This document shows, one piece after another, positions 47,455 through 58,474 of a stretch of DNA of 64,000 nt. The position numbers were made by a program, and so were the translations under genes. The notes beneath the pieces are model-generated. The model did not search any database. It was not told where the DNA came from and saw only the letters and a list, made by a program, of their open reading frames with translations. Every line of letters starts with the position of its first letter. Position 1 is the first letter of the stretch. The DNA is from Pyrus communis (taxonomy: Eukaryota; Streptophyta; Magnoliopsida; Rosales; Rosaceae), in assembly GCF_963583255.1 (NCBI RefSeq), contig NC_084804.1:29614461-29678460 (forward strand). Direction: 5' to 3'.

Positions 47455-48383
47455 GTGATTAACATGACCTCTTCCAATGGGAAGAAAAATAAGGCTGCTA
47501 GATCTGAGCCTGTGGCGTCTGCCATGTCGAGAATGGCTAGTACAATTGTTGACAAAATTGCTCAACGTAAAGATCCTATCATGCCCCCAGTGCCAAACTC
47601 TGTACCGAGATGTCTGTTGGGAGCTAAGTTTGGTTCATATTTGGAGAGGCTTGCTATTATAAAGAGTGATAAGGTGGACTCTGATGCTAAAGTGGCGCCA
47701 AGGCCCACTTCTTCTACTGTTGAGACTGATTTGCCTGCTAAGAAGGAGGAGACTGCTCGCGTGGGCAGTTGTGAGAAATCCACTAAGCCTGCTTCTAGGA
47801 AGGCTGCTGAGATCTGTGTGCTCTTGAAACCAGATCTGCTTCAAGACATGGACGTTTGTGCCAAGTTTGTTGATGGCATTAAAAAAGTTTGTTTGCCCAA
47901 GTTCCTTTGTGAAGCATACGACCCAATATAGAATGACTGCTCTACTTGCTATGATGCATATATAGCAAGACTGCCAAGGAGGTGGTGAAGACTATGGCAG
48001 CTGAAGCTTATTCCTCGTCAGAGGAGATCAAGAGGTTGGACTTTGAGTTCGTTGCTTTAAAAGGGTCTAATATTTCTGCCCCTACTTCTCTGCAGCTTGA
48101 GACCGCTCGCCAAGATATCGTTGTCTTGCAAACTAGGCTTGACGCGATCCAAGTTAAGTATGAAAGTGCAGAAAAGGAGATTGGATGTTACATACCTCAT
48201 ATTCAAGATCTTGAGTTTGCAGTTTCTGAGCTTCATTACGCGTGCTACTTTTCTATAAGTAGACAGGCCTGCATAATCCATGCAGTCGTAGGTGTTGGTA
48301 TAGAACTTTGCAAAGTTGTTAGCCATAGGCTTGGCAGCCGGATGCCTTACTTACAGAAGCAGACAAATCCGCATAACCACTAG
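47455..48383 (+). pseudogene. Antisense accessory ORF of the Gypsy element (broken)
   Basis: It is read on the plus strand, opposite to the element's gag-pol. 47455-47931 encodes 158 aa with a Ser/Lys-rich start and then CVLLKPDLLQDMDVCAKFVD. After a frame change near 47932-47980, 47982 onward continues with KTMAAEAYSSSEEIKRLDFE and a heptad-like stretch (LETARQDIVVLQTRLDAIQV), probably a coiled coil. I recall near-identical text from many Rosaceae repeats but know no function. The position between integrase and 3' LTR, in antisense, is that of the extra ORFs of the Tat lineage. It degenerates after about 48240. Confidence 0.7.
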
Positions 48384-48389
48384 GCTGTT

Positions 48390-49129
48390 AACCTTGGCTT
48401 TCTCCAATTCCGTAGGTTGCGTAGCAAGTATCACAACACTTTAAGACTTGGTGTAAGTCATTCCGCGCTTGGCAGAGGTGAAGCTTATCGACTACGTAGC
48501 ATGTCGACAGTGGATAAAGCTTCGTATATGCATGCTAGCTTGTTTAACCTTTCACAAGAATGTGCGGTTGTATAAGTCTAGCATGGCTTTACTGCTCGAA
48601 GGGCAAGCCATAGGCAGTCTTCTAGAAACCGTAGGCTACCTTAGTGCACTTAGTAGCAGCTTTAGGATTCTAGGGCAGCCGTCCATCGAATATACTGCGT
48701 AATGTGCCCCCTCCGTCTCTAAGGCCCGGTTCCCCACAGATTAGGCCAAGAAACCCAAAATCCTTCAGTTAGCTAAGCCTTGAAAAAGACCATTGTGGCT
48801 ACTTCTAGGAATCCTGGCGTAAGCCATCATGCATCTAGTTATACTAAAGTAGCCAGGCTCATCCACGTTTGGATATTTGGAGTGTAGAGTTTATCCTTCT
48901 GTCTTGGAGAGCTGACCCATGTGGGTGTTGGGGAATTGGTTTATCCTCTCACACTAGAGAGCATGGTTGGTCATTCGGGGGGCGTAATTCCTACGATGAG
49001 TCCCTAAGAAGGGCGCGGTCTTCTTTTGAAGTGTAGGAGTGATTAGTTATTGTAAGCATGCAACCAAGCTAAGTTGTGATTACTTTTGAATTCCTCATTG
49101 AAAAACGAGCGAAACGAATGAGAACTGAG
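48390..49129. other. Gypsy internal untranslated region
   Basis: Sequence between the broken antisense ORF and the end of integrase. A 77-codon open frame at 48469-48702 (+) may be a further eroded part of the antisense ORF, but I see no motif. Confidence 0.45.
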
Positions 49130-50200
49130 CTATAAGGTAAGAACTACATAACAACTGGATAGTCCTTGGCTTGTGAGGTGGTCCTCGTCGAGCTGCTTGA
49201 GTCTTCGGGCTTTGATGTAGTGGGAGGTCACACATGGTACTTCTTCAGATTGTAGGCGCCTCACTGCTTTTCGATCTTTTTGTCGTTTCATGGTGGCGAG
49301 AGTATAATTACTCTTACCGTCTACTCTGCTGATCTTGTACGGACCTTCCCAGATAGGATCCATCTTTTTGGAGCTTTCTTTGTGGGCAATGATGAAGGTT
49401 TTTCTTAGGACTAGATCTTCGGGCTGGAACTGTCGGATCTTTGCCCTTTTGTTGTAGTTGGAGTGGAGCTGCTGCTAGTAGGCTGCGATGCAGATGATAG
49501 TCTGCTCACGCTTCTCCTTTACCAGATCTAAGTTTGTGGCCATCTCTTTACTGTTCTACTCAATACTTAGTAGTAAAGCGGTGATACTTAACTTGATGAC
49601 ATTGGGATAAATGATTTCTTCTGAGCCAAATGCCAAAGAGAGAAGTCTCACCGATTGCTCGTCTTTTGGTGGTGTGTTATGCCTGTAGACATCTAGGGAG
49701 TTCGTCTGACCATTTTCCCTTCTTGTTGGTGAAGGATTTCTTGAGGTAGTCGAGGATCATCTTGTTAGATGCTTCGGCCCGCCTTTTACCTTAAGGATAT
49801 CTCGGCGTGGACATGTGTTGCCTAATGCCATACTTTTGGAAGAACTTCACCATACCTTTGCCCACGAATTACGGGCCATTGTCAATGACGATGGACTATG
49901 GGATGCCAAATCGACAAACGATGTTCCTCCATATAAAGTGCTCTATTCCGTTTGAGTCGTGGTCGTCTTGGGCTCTGCTTATTCCCATTTGGTAAAGTAG
50001 TCGGTTGCCACGATCATCATGCCTCTGCCCCCAGTAGCAGGCGGCATAAGTCCTACCAGGTCAATTGCCTACTATATGAACGGCTAAAGACTCGTATACG
50101 GGTATAGCTTGCTGGCAGGCAGTGCTGGTATCGGCTTGTAGGGCTGGCAGCGGTTGCACTTTTGTACTAACTTCTTAGCATCTTGGTGCATGGTAAGGAG
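49130..50200 (-). pseudogene. Gypsy integrase pseudogene
   Basis: In minus-strand frames, the zinc-binding end CNRCQ is followed by AIDLVGLMPPATGGRGMMIV (first catalytic Asp), then DNGPQF-like sequence around 49870, and the C-terminal WEGPYKISRV motif (49325-49363) with VRRLQSEEVP. Several stops and frameshifts break it. WEGPYKI is a standard Ty3/gypsy integrase tail. Confidence 0.85.
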
Positions 50201-50770
50201 TCGTGGAGATGAAGCCATGTTACACCTACCAGGAGATGCTTAATTGCCGGTATTGGACCATTCTAAAGCTAAATTATGGAGCAAAGGTTAGCTAGGGCCG
50301 TGTGGCGCACAGTAGGAGGTAGTGCTCAACTGCCGATACATGTTGCTCCTATGTAAAATCTTTTAGGGCGACGAGGACAAAACTTGCTTCCGAGTGTGTC
50401 ATTCCAGTGTTCGTCTGCCCTTGGAGTGTCTTTTGGGCCTAGTTGTTGCGTTCGTCAGAAAACTTTGCATCTACCAGGGTCTACGCCTTTATCGTCGCGC
50501 GTTTGGATTGGGCGAAATAATTCGTCATGAGGATGACTTCATGCTTTTGAAGGTAAAACTTAAGCTTTCGGGTTTCAACAACTATCGCCAGAGTTAGCTT
50601 TTGAATTTCTGATAGCATCGATGAGAGCTTTTGAACTATGGAATACAGGTAGTCGGGCCCCCAACTCTTCTCGTATAATGGTAGAGCTTATTGCTGCTTC
50701 AGATACCATCAAACATGTGAATCAGTCTTCCTAGACTTCTGGTTTGGATAGTAGGGAGGTGATGTCGGTT
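50200..50770 (-). pseudogene. Gypsy RT-end/RNase H remnant (most of RT deleted)
   Basis: The minus strand shows ARLPVFHSSKALIDA-like and KHEVILMTN text, corresponding to the connection after RT and the start of RNase H of Ty3/gypsy elements. No FADD-type RT core and no protease lies between this and gag, so roughly 1-1.5 kb of pol has been deleted near 50770-50850. Confidence 0.7.
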
Positions 50771-50849
50771 ACTTCTTTAAGTGTTTAAATGTGCATTGGC
50801 GAGCCTCGTCCTAAAGTGCATGCTTCTCTACTAGAGTGAAAGAGTATGG

Positions 50850-52558
50850 CAGAGTTAGATCTTCTTTCATGATTAATTTTTCAAATAGCGGATGGTCTGC
50901 CGAAAGTCCTTTTTGGAAGGCTGCTCTAGCTATCAAGTCGTTACATCCAACTATCCTTGCCTTTTTTTCTTTGAACCTCTTCACATAGTCACGAAGCTAC
51001 TCTTTTGGGTTCTTCTTGACGTTAAACAAATGGTCGGACTTCTTTTTTATCGAACGATATGATGAATATTCTTTGGTGAAAACCACAGAAAGTTTGTAGA
51101 AACTCCGGATGGATTATGGCGGCAGGGTGTAGAACCAATCTTGCGCCTCGCCTTGTAGAGTGGTGGCAAATATCTTGCACATGAGATCGTCGTAGTTTCG
51201 ATAAAGGCTCATTGCGCTTTGGTAGTTCTTTAAATGTCCATTCGGGTCTTCATCCCCTTTGAAAGTTGTGAAATATGGTATGCTAAACTTGCGTGGAGGC
51301 TCTGCCTGCTCGATCTCATCTGTGAACGGTGACCTGCTTATGTTGGTCATGTTTCATCGTAGTGCTTCGTCGGTGACCTCTTTGCATTGGAAATCACATA
51401 ATCGCTTAATCAAGAGTCTCTCTACTTTTTCCTGGATTTGTCTTTGTTGGGGGTAGTGGAGCTCTTGGCTGCCCCTAGCCGTGACTTGCTAGTCTAGGCT
51501 GCTCTTTCATATGTTTGGCTCGTTTATGCCGCAGATACGGTGAGTGTGGTACGTTCCTAGCAGGCGAGCGAGTTCTTCGCAGGCTGCCGGTTGAACTTAA
51601 GCCGGATTGAGTGACTGTTTTTCTCCATCCGTTGTTCTGCTTACTCCGACGTGAGGTGGAGGATGCTCTTTGCGGGCTTAGTGGCAAATGAACATTTCGC
51701 CTGGAAGGCTGCTCATATTGACTATCGGAGTGTGACCCTAACCGTGAATGTATGCTCATCCATGGGCTTAGTCGAGAGTACACGCTCCTCCGCGCGCTAA
51801 GATGGGAGTATATGCTATCTCGAGGGTCCAATCGGGAGTGTACATTACCCGAACGTTCGGTTCGTGGCTGATCGAGTGGCTGTTTGCCAGGACGCTGCTG
51901 GAGAGGTTTTTCGTCTGCCCTTGTCCTATTTTAGGACACCTCGTCTAGGGCACGTTGTATCTCGGTGCACTGCAAGAGTTGGTTCACCAAGGTCTTCTGT
52001 TGTGCAAGGGCGCTCGTCAACTCTATGACTTGTCTAGACAAGTGTTATTTTCCATTTGGGTTGAAAGAGTTTGGAAGGAATGTATCTCCTTGAGCAATGG
52101 AAGTGTGGTAGACTCTAGGCACAAGATTTGAGTTGGGAAATGTCAAATCCGCAGAAAAATGTGATGAAAATGCTCCCGATTTCGATCATTGGTTTGAAAA
52201 TTTAGAGTAAGGATAGTTGAACGAATCTTGGACCGATTTGGGCTGCTAGAAAAGCCAAGGGAGCAAGCTGGGCCACAGGAGTAGGCTACTCGGGGGAGGC
52301 AGGCTGTGCCGCGAGAATGGGCTGCTTGGTGGAAGCAAGCTGGGCCACAGGAGTAGGCTGCTCAGCGTGTGGCGCACGTGAGTGCGAGGCTTGGGCTCGG
52401 GCTCGTGCAAGCTTGGATGGCACGGCTTCGGCCATGGTGGAACCTCGTAGTGGTGGTGCCACTCCGCTTATGACCACATTTAGCCTCGTGGATCGCCGCA
52501 GTCCCATTTCTTAAGTATTGGAATTTTCACTTGTGGAATTTTCTAAATTTCTAGCCAT
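50850..52558 (-). pseudogene. Gypsy gag pseudogene
   Basis: Probable start ATG at 52558 (MARNLENSTSENSNT then a stop), continuing with MGLRRSTRLN. A Ser/Arg-rich part (51475-51831, RSVYSRLSPWMSIHSRL) is followed by the gag core at 51114-51350 (RKFSIPYFTTFKGDEDPNGH and QDWFYTLPP). Downstream is NVKKNP.ESL..YVKRFK. FSI...F.G..DP..H is the hallmark of plant Ty3/gypsy Retrotrans_gag. It is broken by several frameshifts. Confidence 0.88.
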
Positions 52559-52730
52559 TATATTCCTTTTTTTACGTTTTATCAAAGAATCTTTGCAATT
52601 AAAAAATTCTAATAATAAGAACGTATGAAAAATACAAGGGAACTAGAAAATAGAAAAAATAGAGAAAAAACCTTTTTACGCAAAAGTCTTCTACGAGTAT
52701 GGATCTCAGCTCTCAATGAAAGCATCAATT

Positions 52731-53410
52731 TGTGGATGCAAATTTCCGTCTTCTTCTTCTTGGACAAAATTGCACCTACAAAACAATTAACACCTTAGGT
52801 CAAGGCCAAGAGCCTCATGCGCCCACAATGAATTGGGGGGGGGGGGGGCTTTGGCAGAGGAACCTCTGATGCCAAAGTTAGAATTTAGAGAGAAAAGTGT
52901 TTGAGAGTTTTGGAGAATTTTAGCAAGAGTGAAGACTTACGTTTTTAGAGAAAATGGGTAGTATATATAGGGCAAGGCCGGTCCTCTTTGGAGAAAAGGT
53001 GGCCGGCCTTTGGGATGTTTTTTTGGGTGTATTTTGTGGTTAATGGGTGATTTATTTGGTAATTAATGGGTTAATTAGGTAATTAATCCATTAATTAGCC
53101 AAATATCACATTTTTAGAAGGAATAATTTTGGAGGTTATCGAATGAATAAAATAAATAGCTAATTGATTAGCTAAAAAGGGGAAAGTGAGGTAAAAGATA
53201 TATAGAATGAAATAGGTTTTGAGAGTTACCTTGTAGAAGGGATTTGATGAGATAGGTTTTGAATTGTTGCCTACTTTGGTCACTTTTGACTTGTTTGAAG
53301 GATGATTGCCCGCTGCTCGCGTGTAGGAATCCGGTTATGCCTCAAGGGTATTTTTGTCCTCTTTCGTCCAAAAATCCACGTGTCGCCTTGTGATTATTTT
53401 TTGCTCCACA
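52731..53410 (-). repeat. Gypsy 5' LTR
   Basis: 680 bp, including a G run at 52836-52848 absent in that length from the 3' copy. It is followed on the minus strand by the primer-site region at 52710-52730. Confidence 0.95.
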
Positions 53411-53623
53411 CCTTTGAATTTGTAGAAGATCCTCCTTGGAAAGCCGAAATTGCATCTCCAATGCGTTGTATCACGTTTAACACATAAATATTAAATTGAG
53501 TCAATAGCATGTAGATCAATTCAAAACAATAAATTAATCATAAAAAGAATAATTAAAACGTAATACTCTCTTGATTGAAGATCAAACTCTCTTTAGCGCA
53601 GCGTCAAGAGTGTGCTGATAACG

Positions 53624-53892
53624 TGTTGTAGGCATAATTTACTGAACAATTATGGAGGCCAGAAAGAGAGAGAGGGTGCGGCATAGAGAGAGAATGAGAT
53701 AGATGTGTAATTGTGGGTGTGTGTTATTCCACCCCTTTGTGCCTTTATTTATAGTAATAGGGAAAGTTAATTCCTTACCCTTTAGGATTACAACATTTAA
53801 TAGGTAATTTACTCCTAATAGGAATATAATATATATTCCTATATTTACTAAGATTTACACAATCACATTCCTATTCCAATAGGACTGCAACA
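53624..53892 (-). repeat. Copia-2 5' LTR
   Basis: 269 bp. The primer site CGTTATCAGCACACTC on the minus strand follows at 53608-53623 (half-tRNA-Met type). Confidence 0.95.
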
Positions 53893-54006
53893 GAAAAATA
53901 ATTATTGACTAAACTTAGGTACTTGGAGTTTTGCCTAGGTTTCATAATGAGTATTTGGGCAATTATTTCCTATTTTAATTTCGTATTTTACTTTTAATTT
54001 CATAAT
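53893..54006. other. 114-bp spacer between two inverted Copia elements
   Basis: The only non-element DNA between Copia-2 and Copia-3. It starts with the GAAAA duplication and ends with the ATAAT duplication. Confidence 0.85.
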
Positions 54007-54276
54007 TGTTGCAGTCATATTTAGAATAGGAATGTGATTGTGTAAATCCTAGGGAATCTGGGAATGTATCTTATATTCCTATTAGGAGTAGATTACCTAT
54101 TCAATGTTGTAATCCTAAAGAGAAAGGTTTTTACCTATCCTACTACTATAAATAAAGGCACAATGAGGTGAATCAAAGACACCTCACAATTAAATCAATC
54201 TCTCTTCTCTCTCAATATTGTCGAACCCTTCTCTCTCCCTAAACCCTAGATCATTCAATCAAATAGGCCTACAACA
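54007..54276 (+). repeat. Copia-3 5' LTR
   Basis: 270 bp, TGTTGCAGTC...GGCCTACAACA. CTATAAATAAAGGC (about 54147-54160) is the likely TATA box. Confidence 0.95.
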
Positions 54277-54292
54277 CGTTATCAGCATGCTC

Positions 54293-55606
54293 TTGCCAGA
54301 AGCTGAGGAATTGACGCATTGTAGGAGGAGGCTATCATCCACCACATTCAAAGGCTTATTCGTTTTCCGCTAATCGAGTACGCTTAAAATAAAGGAAGAT
54401 ATTTGAAACGTCCACGAAGCATGAAAACATTTCCCATGATGCATGAACCCCTCTATGTTTATATTTTCCTTTCGATATATATATTGTATATGTTCATATA
54501 TTTGTCAATATATATATTTGTTTCATGTATCGCACAATTAAATTGTTATGTGGAATTTGTGAGTCAAAATATATAAAATAAATTAGAAGCATATTTAGGG
54601 TTTCCTAAACCCTAAGGGATTTTGAAAACTATATGGGAATGGGATATGGTGCGGCATACCACCGCACCATCACTATGGACACAGCACCATGCCACAGCCT
54701 GGATTTCAACTCGGCAGGGCCTGAAGCCCCACGCCCAAAACGCTTCTAGCCCAGATTGGCTGGGTCTACTCCTGTATGCCACAGCCTTTATGGTTGCTGG
54801 GCTCACTGCCTACCCCGGCCTGCATCCAATCCAGCCCAGTTAGCTAGGATTTTCCCACCGCCCTCATCCCATGCAACTAGCCCTCGCGGTTGGGCTTTCC
54901 GCGCCAAACCCGCAAACTTTTGAGCTTGCTTCTGTGCCCCTTCCCTCGATCCAACTTCGAAACCTAGCTGCAGCTAGGGTTTCCCTTCCTCACCCGTGGC
55001 CTGCAGCCATTGCTCAAGGTCCTTTGGGCCTTGCCTTATGCTTAAGGCACCCAAACCCGTGCCATATTACCCACGGCACTAAGCCCAAATTATTTTGGGC
55101 CTAAATTTTTCGACCAATAATATTATTTTGCTTCTACAATCGACCTCGTATGGCCTGATTTATTGAATTAATTAAAAGTGACATGCAGTCCATTAATCTG
55201 ATAATGAATCCAAAATTATTGACCTGAATATCACTTTTGGACATTAATGATTCAATAATTTATTTTTATACTTTGAACCGTCACATACTTTCGTAGTAAC
55301 AAAGCTCTCACACTTGAGTTCGCGAAGAACCTCAAATTCACTATATCCAAATTAGTATATTGCATTCTGTGTTTCTTGCAGGAACCTCTCATTATGAACT
55401 AATTGTTTATAAAAACTAAATTGAACCTGTAGTTTCAAATTTAGTACCTTTGAAACCTGAAGTTTTCATTCAAAACATACCAGATGAAACCCGTAGTTTT
55501 CATACATAAATTAAACCACTACATGTCTATAAAACCTGTATGTTATACGATATATGTCTATGGCTTACCATATGACTAATCACATTTTCTCCCTTCGTTT
55601 TAGGGA
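54293..55606 (+). other. Copia-3 untranslated leader
   Basis: 1.3 kb between primer site and gag, without a credible ORF. It holds a (TA)-rich stretch at 54474-54520, a CCC-rich middle (54650-55100) and AAACCYGTAGTTTTCAT phrases near 55480-55510. The equivalents are found inverted in Copia-2, cut there by the two insertions. Confidence 0.75.
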
Positions 55607-56601
55607 CATGTCGAACATGAACAAGCTCGATTTCTCCGCTCTAGAAGTCTCTGAAAGAAACTATTTGAAGTGGGTGCAAGATGTGAAGCTCCATTTAACT
55701 GCAAAGGGTATTCGAGCCACCATCGAGACACCTATGGCCGACAAACCTGTTGACGAAGCTCAGAAGGCTACTATAATGATCTTCATTCGAAGACATATCT
55801 ATGATGCACTACAGATTGAGTATCTCGCTGAGGAGGACCCAAGCACTATCTGGCTTGCTATGGCCGATCATTTTGATCACTAGAAAGACATATACTTGCC
55901 TGAAACAAGACACGACTGGCATCATCTTCGCTTCCAGGACTTTAAGTCCATGAATGAATACAACTCTGAAGTTTGTAGAATCCGTTCTTTGTTGAAATTC
56001 TGCAAAGTGGAACTAACCGAATCAGATCTCTTGGAGAATACCTATTCGACCTTCCATGCCACCAATATTGTCCTGCAGCAACAATATAGGGCATAAAAAA
56101 TCACCAAGTTTTCGAATTTGATCTCTATTTTACTTCTTGCTGAAAAACAGAACCAGCTTCTGATGAAGAATCATCAAGCTTGACCCACTGGCTCGAACGC
56201 CGCGCCTGAAGCGCATGTAACCTATTCTAGCAGCCATAAATGACTAAAGAACTGTCGTGGCCGTGGCAATGGGTGGCAAGCCCAATGGGCCCAAGGTCAA
56301 CAGAGTGCCACACCTAATGGAAGAATTGCGACCCAGCAGCGTCTATCACTCGCCCTTAAGGTCCCAAACTTCAAGAACAAGGGCAAAGCTCCCGTTCAGG
56401 CTGCTTCTCTTGAAATGGACATGTGATATTGCTGTGGATCAAGGGATCATTAGTCACACATATGCTGAGCTTCCCCTGAGGCTATTGCCAAGTATCATTC
56501 CCGTCATGAGTCTAACTTTGCACATGTAGATCATCCAGAAGATGCAACTACACTAATGGAGATATCAGATTTTCAGGAGGCGTCAGTGCCTATGGATGAA
56601 T
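55607..56601 (+). pseudogene. Copia-3 gag pseudogene
   Basis: The true start is probably the ATG at 55607 (MSNMNKLDFSALEVSERNY); an upstream in-frame ATG exists at 55554. Gag core: WVQDVKLHLTAKGIRA, IFIRRHIYDALQIEYL, STIWLAMADHF. Single stops occur at 55881-55883 (TAG), 56094-56096 and 56181-56183. The CCHC knuckle is out of frame near 56427-56460 (CYCCGSRDHWSH-like). Confidence 0.88.
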
Positions 56602-56796
56602 AAATTAGACATGTTTTTTAGGGTGTTTACCCCTAGTGGGTTCGGAGTGGCTGGCCCTACCCCCTATTTTGATGGGTTTATGGTTTAATTTTGAACAATT
56701 TTTCTATGTATTTGGAATAATTTATTTGGTTTTGGTTTGTTTTGAATTATGGATTGTTATTTGAATGGATATTATTTTCTCGAATTGCTTAATTGA

Positions 56797-58334
56797 ATGA
56801 ATGGACTTATATCTATGCATGTGACCAATTCAATCAATTTATTTCTAGGTATGTCTAGTGGGGAAGTTAGTTGTCTGGCAAATAGTGCAACCATGTACAC
56901 CATCTTGCATGAACGACACTATTTTACTAACTTAATATCCAAGAAAGATCATTTGACAACTCTCTCAGGCCCATCCAACCTGATTGTAGGATACGGAAAG
57001 ACACTATCATGTTGTCTAATGGTACAATATTGATCATTAAGGAGGCACTCTATTCTCCACATTCCAAAAGAACGTTGCTGAGTTTTAGAGATATTCGAGA
57101 TAATAAATATCATCTTGAAACCACTGAAGATCATGGTTCTGAATTTCTTTGTATCATTTTATACGAATATAGCCAGAAGCATATTCATGAGAAGTTAGAA
57201 CGGCTACCGAGTGGGTTGTACATTACAACCATTCGCAGCATAGAAGCCCACAGTGTGGCCGGCCCTATCCTTGAGTTCTAGGACACTTTGTTGCTTTGGC
57301 ATGACCGTTTGGGACATCCTGGACGTGACATGATGCGTCGTATCCTCAAATCTTCTCACGGGCATAAGTTACATCTCTATGTTGGAGTTCCACCATGCAA
57401 AACGTGTTCTTTAGGGAAATTGAATATTCAACCCTCCCATACAAAGATTATTCACGACCCCCTTAAATTTCTTCAGAGGATTCAAAGGGACATTTGTGGA
57501 CCAATCTAACTAACCTCCTGACAATTTAAATATTTTATGGTGTTGGTTGATGCATCGACAAGATGGTCACATGTTTGCTTGTTGTCCACACGCAACGCCA
57601 TGTTTGCTAAACTCCTAGCTCAAATCATTAAGCTAAGGGTTCACCATCCTGATTATCCAATTAAGTTAATTCGACTGGATAACGTTGGAAAGTTTACGTT
57701 ACATACTTTTGACGATTATTGCATGTCAGTAGGGATTGATGTGGAACATCCTGTGCCCCATGTTCACACCCAAAACGGCCTGGCAGAAGCTTTCATAAAG
57801 CGCCTTCAAATTATAGCTCGGACTTTGGTTATGCAAACCAAACTACTGGTATCTGCCTAGGGCTATGCAATATTGCACGCAGCTATGTTGGTCCACTTGA
57901 GGCCCACCGCTACTCAACCACATTCACCGTTACAGTTGGTCACTGGATACGGGCCTGACGTCTTGCATTTACGGGTGTTTAGGTGCGTCATTTATGTGCC
58001 AATAACGCCGCCTCTACGTGCCAAAATGGGTCCTCAGAGAAAAATGGGAATCTATGTTGGTTATGATTTGCCATCAATTGTTCGCTACTTAGAACCCTTG
58101 ACAAGAGATATTTTTACCGCACGTCTTGCGAATTGTCACTTTGATGAGACAGTCTTCCCGTCATTAGAGGGAGATAAGCATGCTAATGTTCTCGTAGAAC
58201 GTCGCGAATTGTCGTGGTATGCTCCCACTATATCTCATTTAGATCCCCGCACTACCCAGTCTGAAACTGAGGTGTGTCGAATTATGGATTTCAGAGCATT
58301 GCTCAAAGCATGCCGGATACTTTTAATGATCTAG
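56797..58334 (+). pseudogene. Copia-3 protease / GAG-pre-integrase / integrase pseudogene
   Basis: 56797-57033 resembles the protease region (ANSATMYTILHERHYFTNLI; the usual catalytic DS/TG reads NSAT). 57009-57281 continues in another frame (TLLSFRDIRDNKYHLET). 57288-57509 is the GAG-pre-integrase with LLWHDRLGHPGRDMM and CKTC. 57537-57860 is the integrase core: MVLVDASTRWSHVCLLSTRN, IRLDNVGKF, HTQNGLAEAFIKR with the catalytic Glu preserved. 57873-58334 is the tail with KMGPQRKMGIYVGYD. TAA or TAG stops separate the blocks. In the second catalytic region DNVGKF replaces DNAGEF. Confidence 0.92.
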
Positions 58335-58474
58335 TTAAGGTGACAAGATCACATATACCAGCTACAAACACACCTGCAAGGATAGACATACCCCGCGTAC
58401 GTCAACAACCCGCCTGGGAAGGCTGAACCATCCTCGAATATGGAGAGGCCGCACCTTCCACGCGACAAGGTACA

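Larger units (their letters stand above)
45786..53410 (-). mobile_element. Tat-like Ty3/gypsy element with antisense accessory ORF
   Basis: 7625 bp inserted in the Copia-2 leader, with a perfect 5-bp duplication CCTTT (45781-45785 and 53411-53415). LTRs are at 52731-53410 (5') and 45786-46452 (3'). On the minus strand the primer-site region reads AATTGATGCTTTCATTGAGA, and the polypurine tract GGTGTGGGGGCATT abuts the 3' LTR. Gag, part of RT/RNase H and integrase are visible, but protease and most of RT are missing. A 2.6-kb region between integrase and the 3' LTR carries an ORF in the opposite direction, a known trait of the Tat lineage (Grande, Retand, Ogre relatives). Confidence 0.93.
36460..53892 (-). 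mobile_element. Copia-2, minus-strand Ty1/copia element split by two insertions
   Basis: LTRs at 53624-53892 (5') and 36460-36730 (3') read TGTTGTAGGC...GACTGCAACA on the plus strand. The perfect 5-bp target duplication GAAAA (36455-36459 and 53893-53897) shows that they are the two ends of one insertion although 17.4 kb apart. The excess is explained by the Gypsy element 45786-53410 and the solo-LTR-like element 42081-45317. Without them the element is about 6.57 kb, close to its relative Copia-3 (7.14 kb). On the minus strand the order is leader, gag, integrase, RT, RNase H. All ORFs are heavily broken. Confidence 0.95.

Noticed and set aside
45786..53410. Reading the Gypsy element as plus-strand
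   Set aside because: Primer site, polypurine tract and all gag/integrase frames point to the minus strand; only the accessory ORF is plus.
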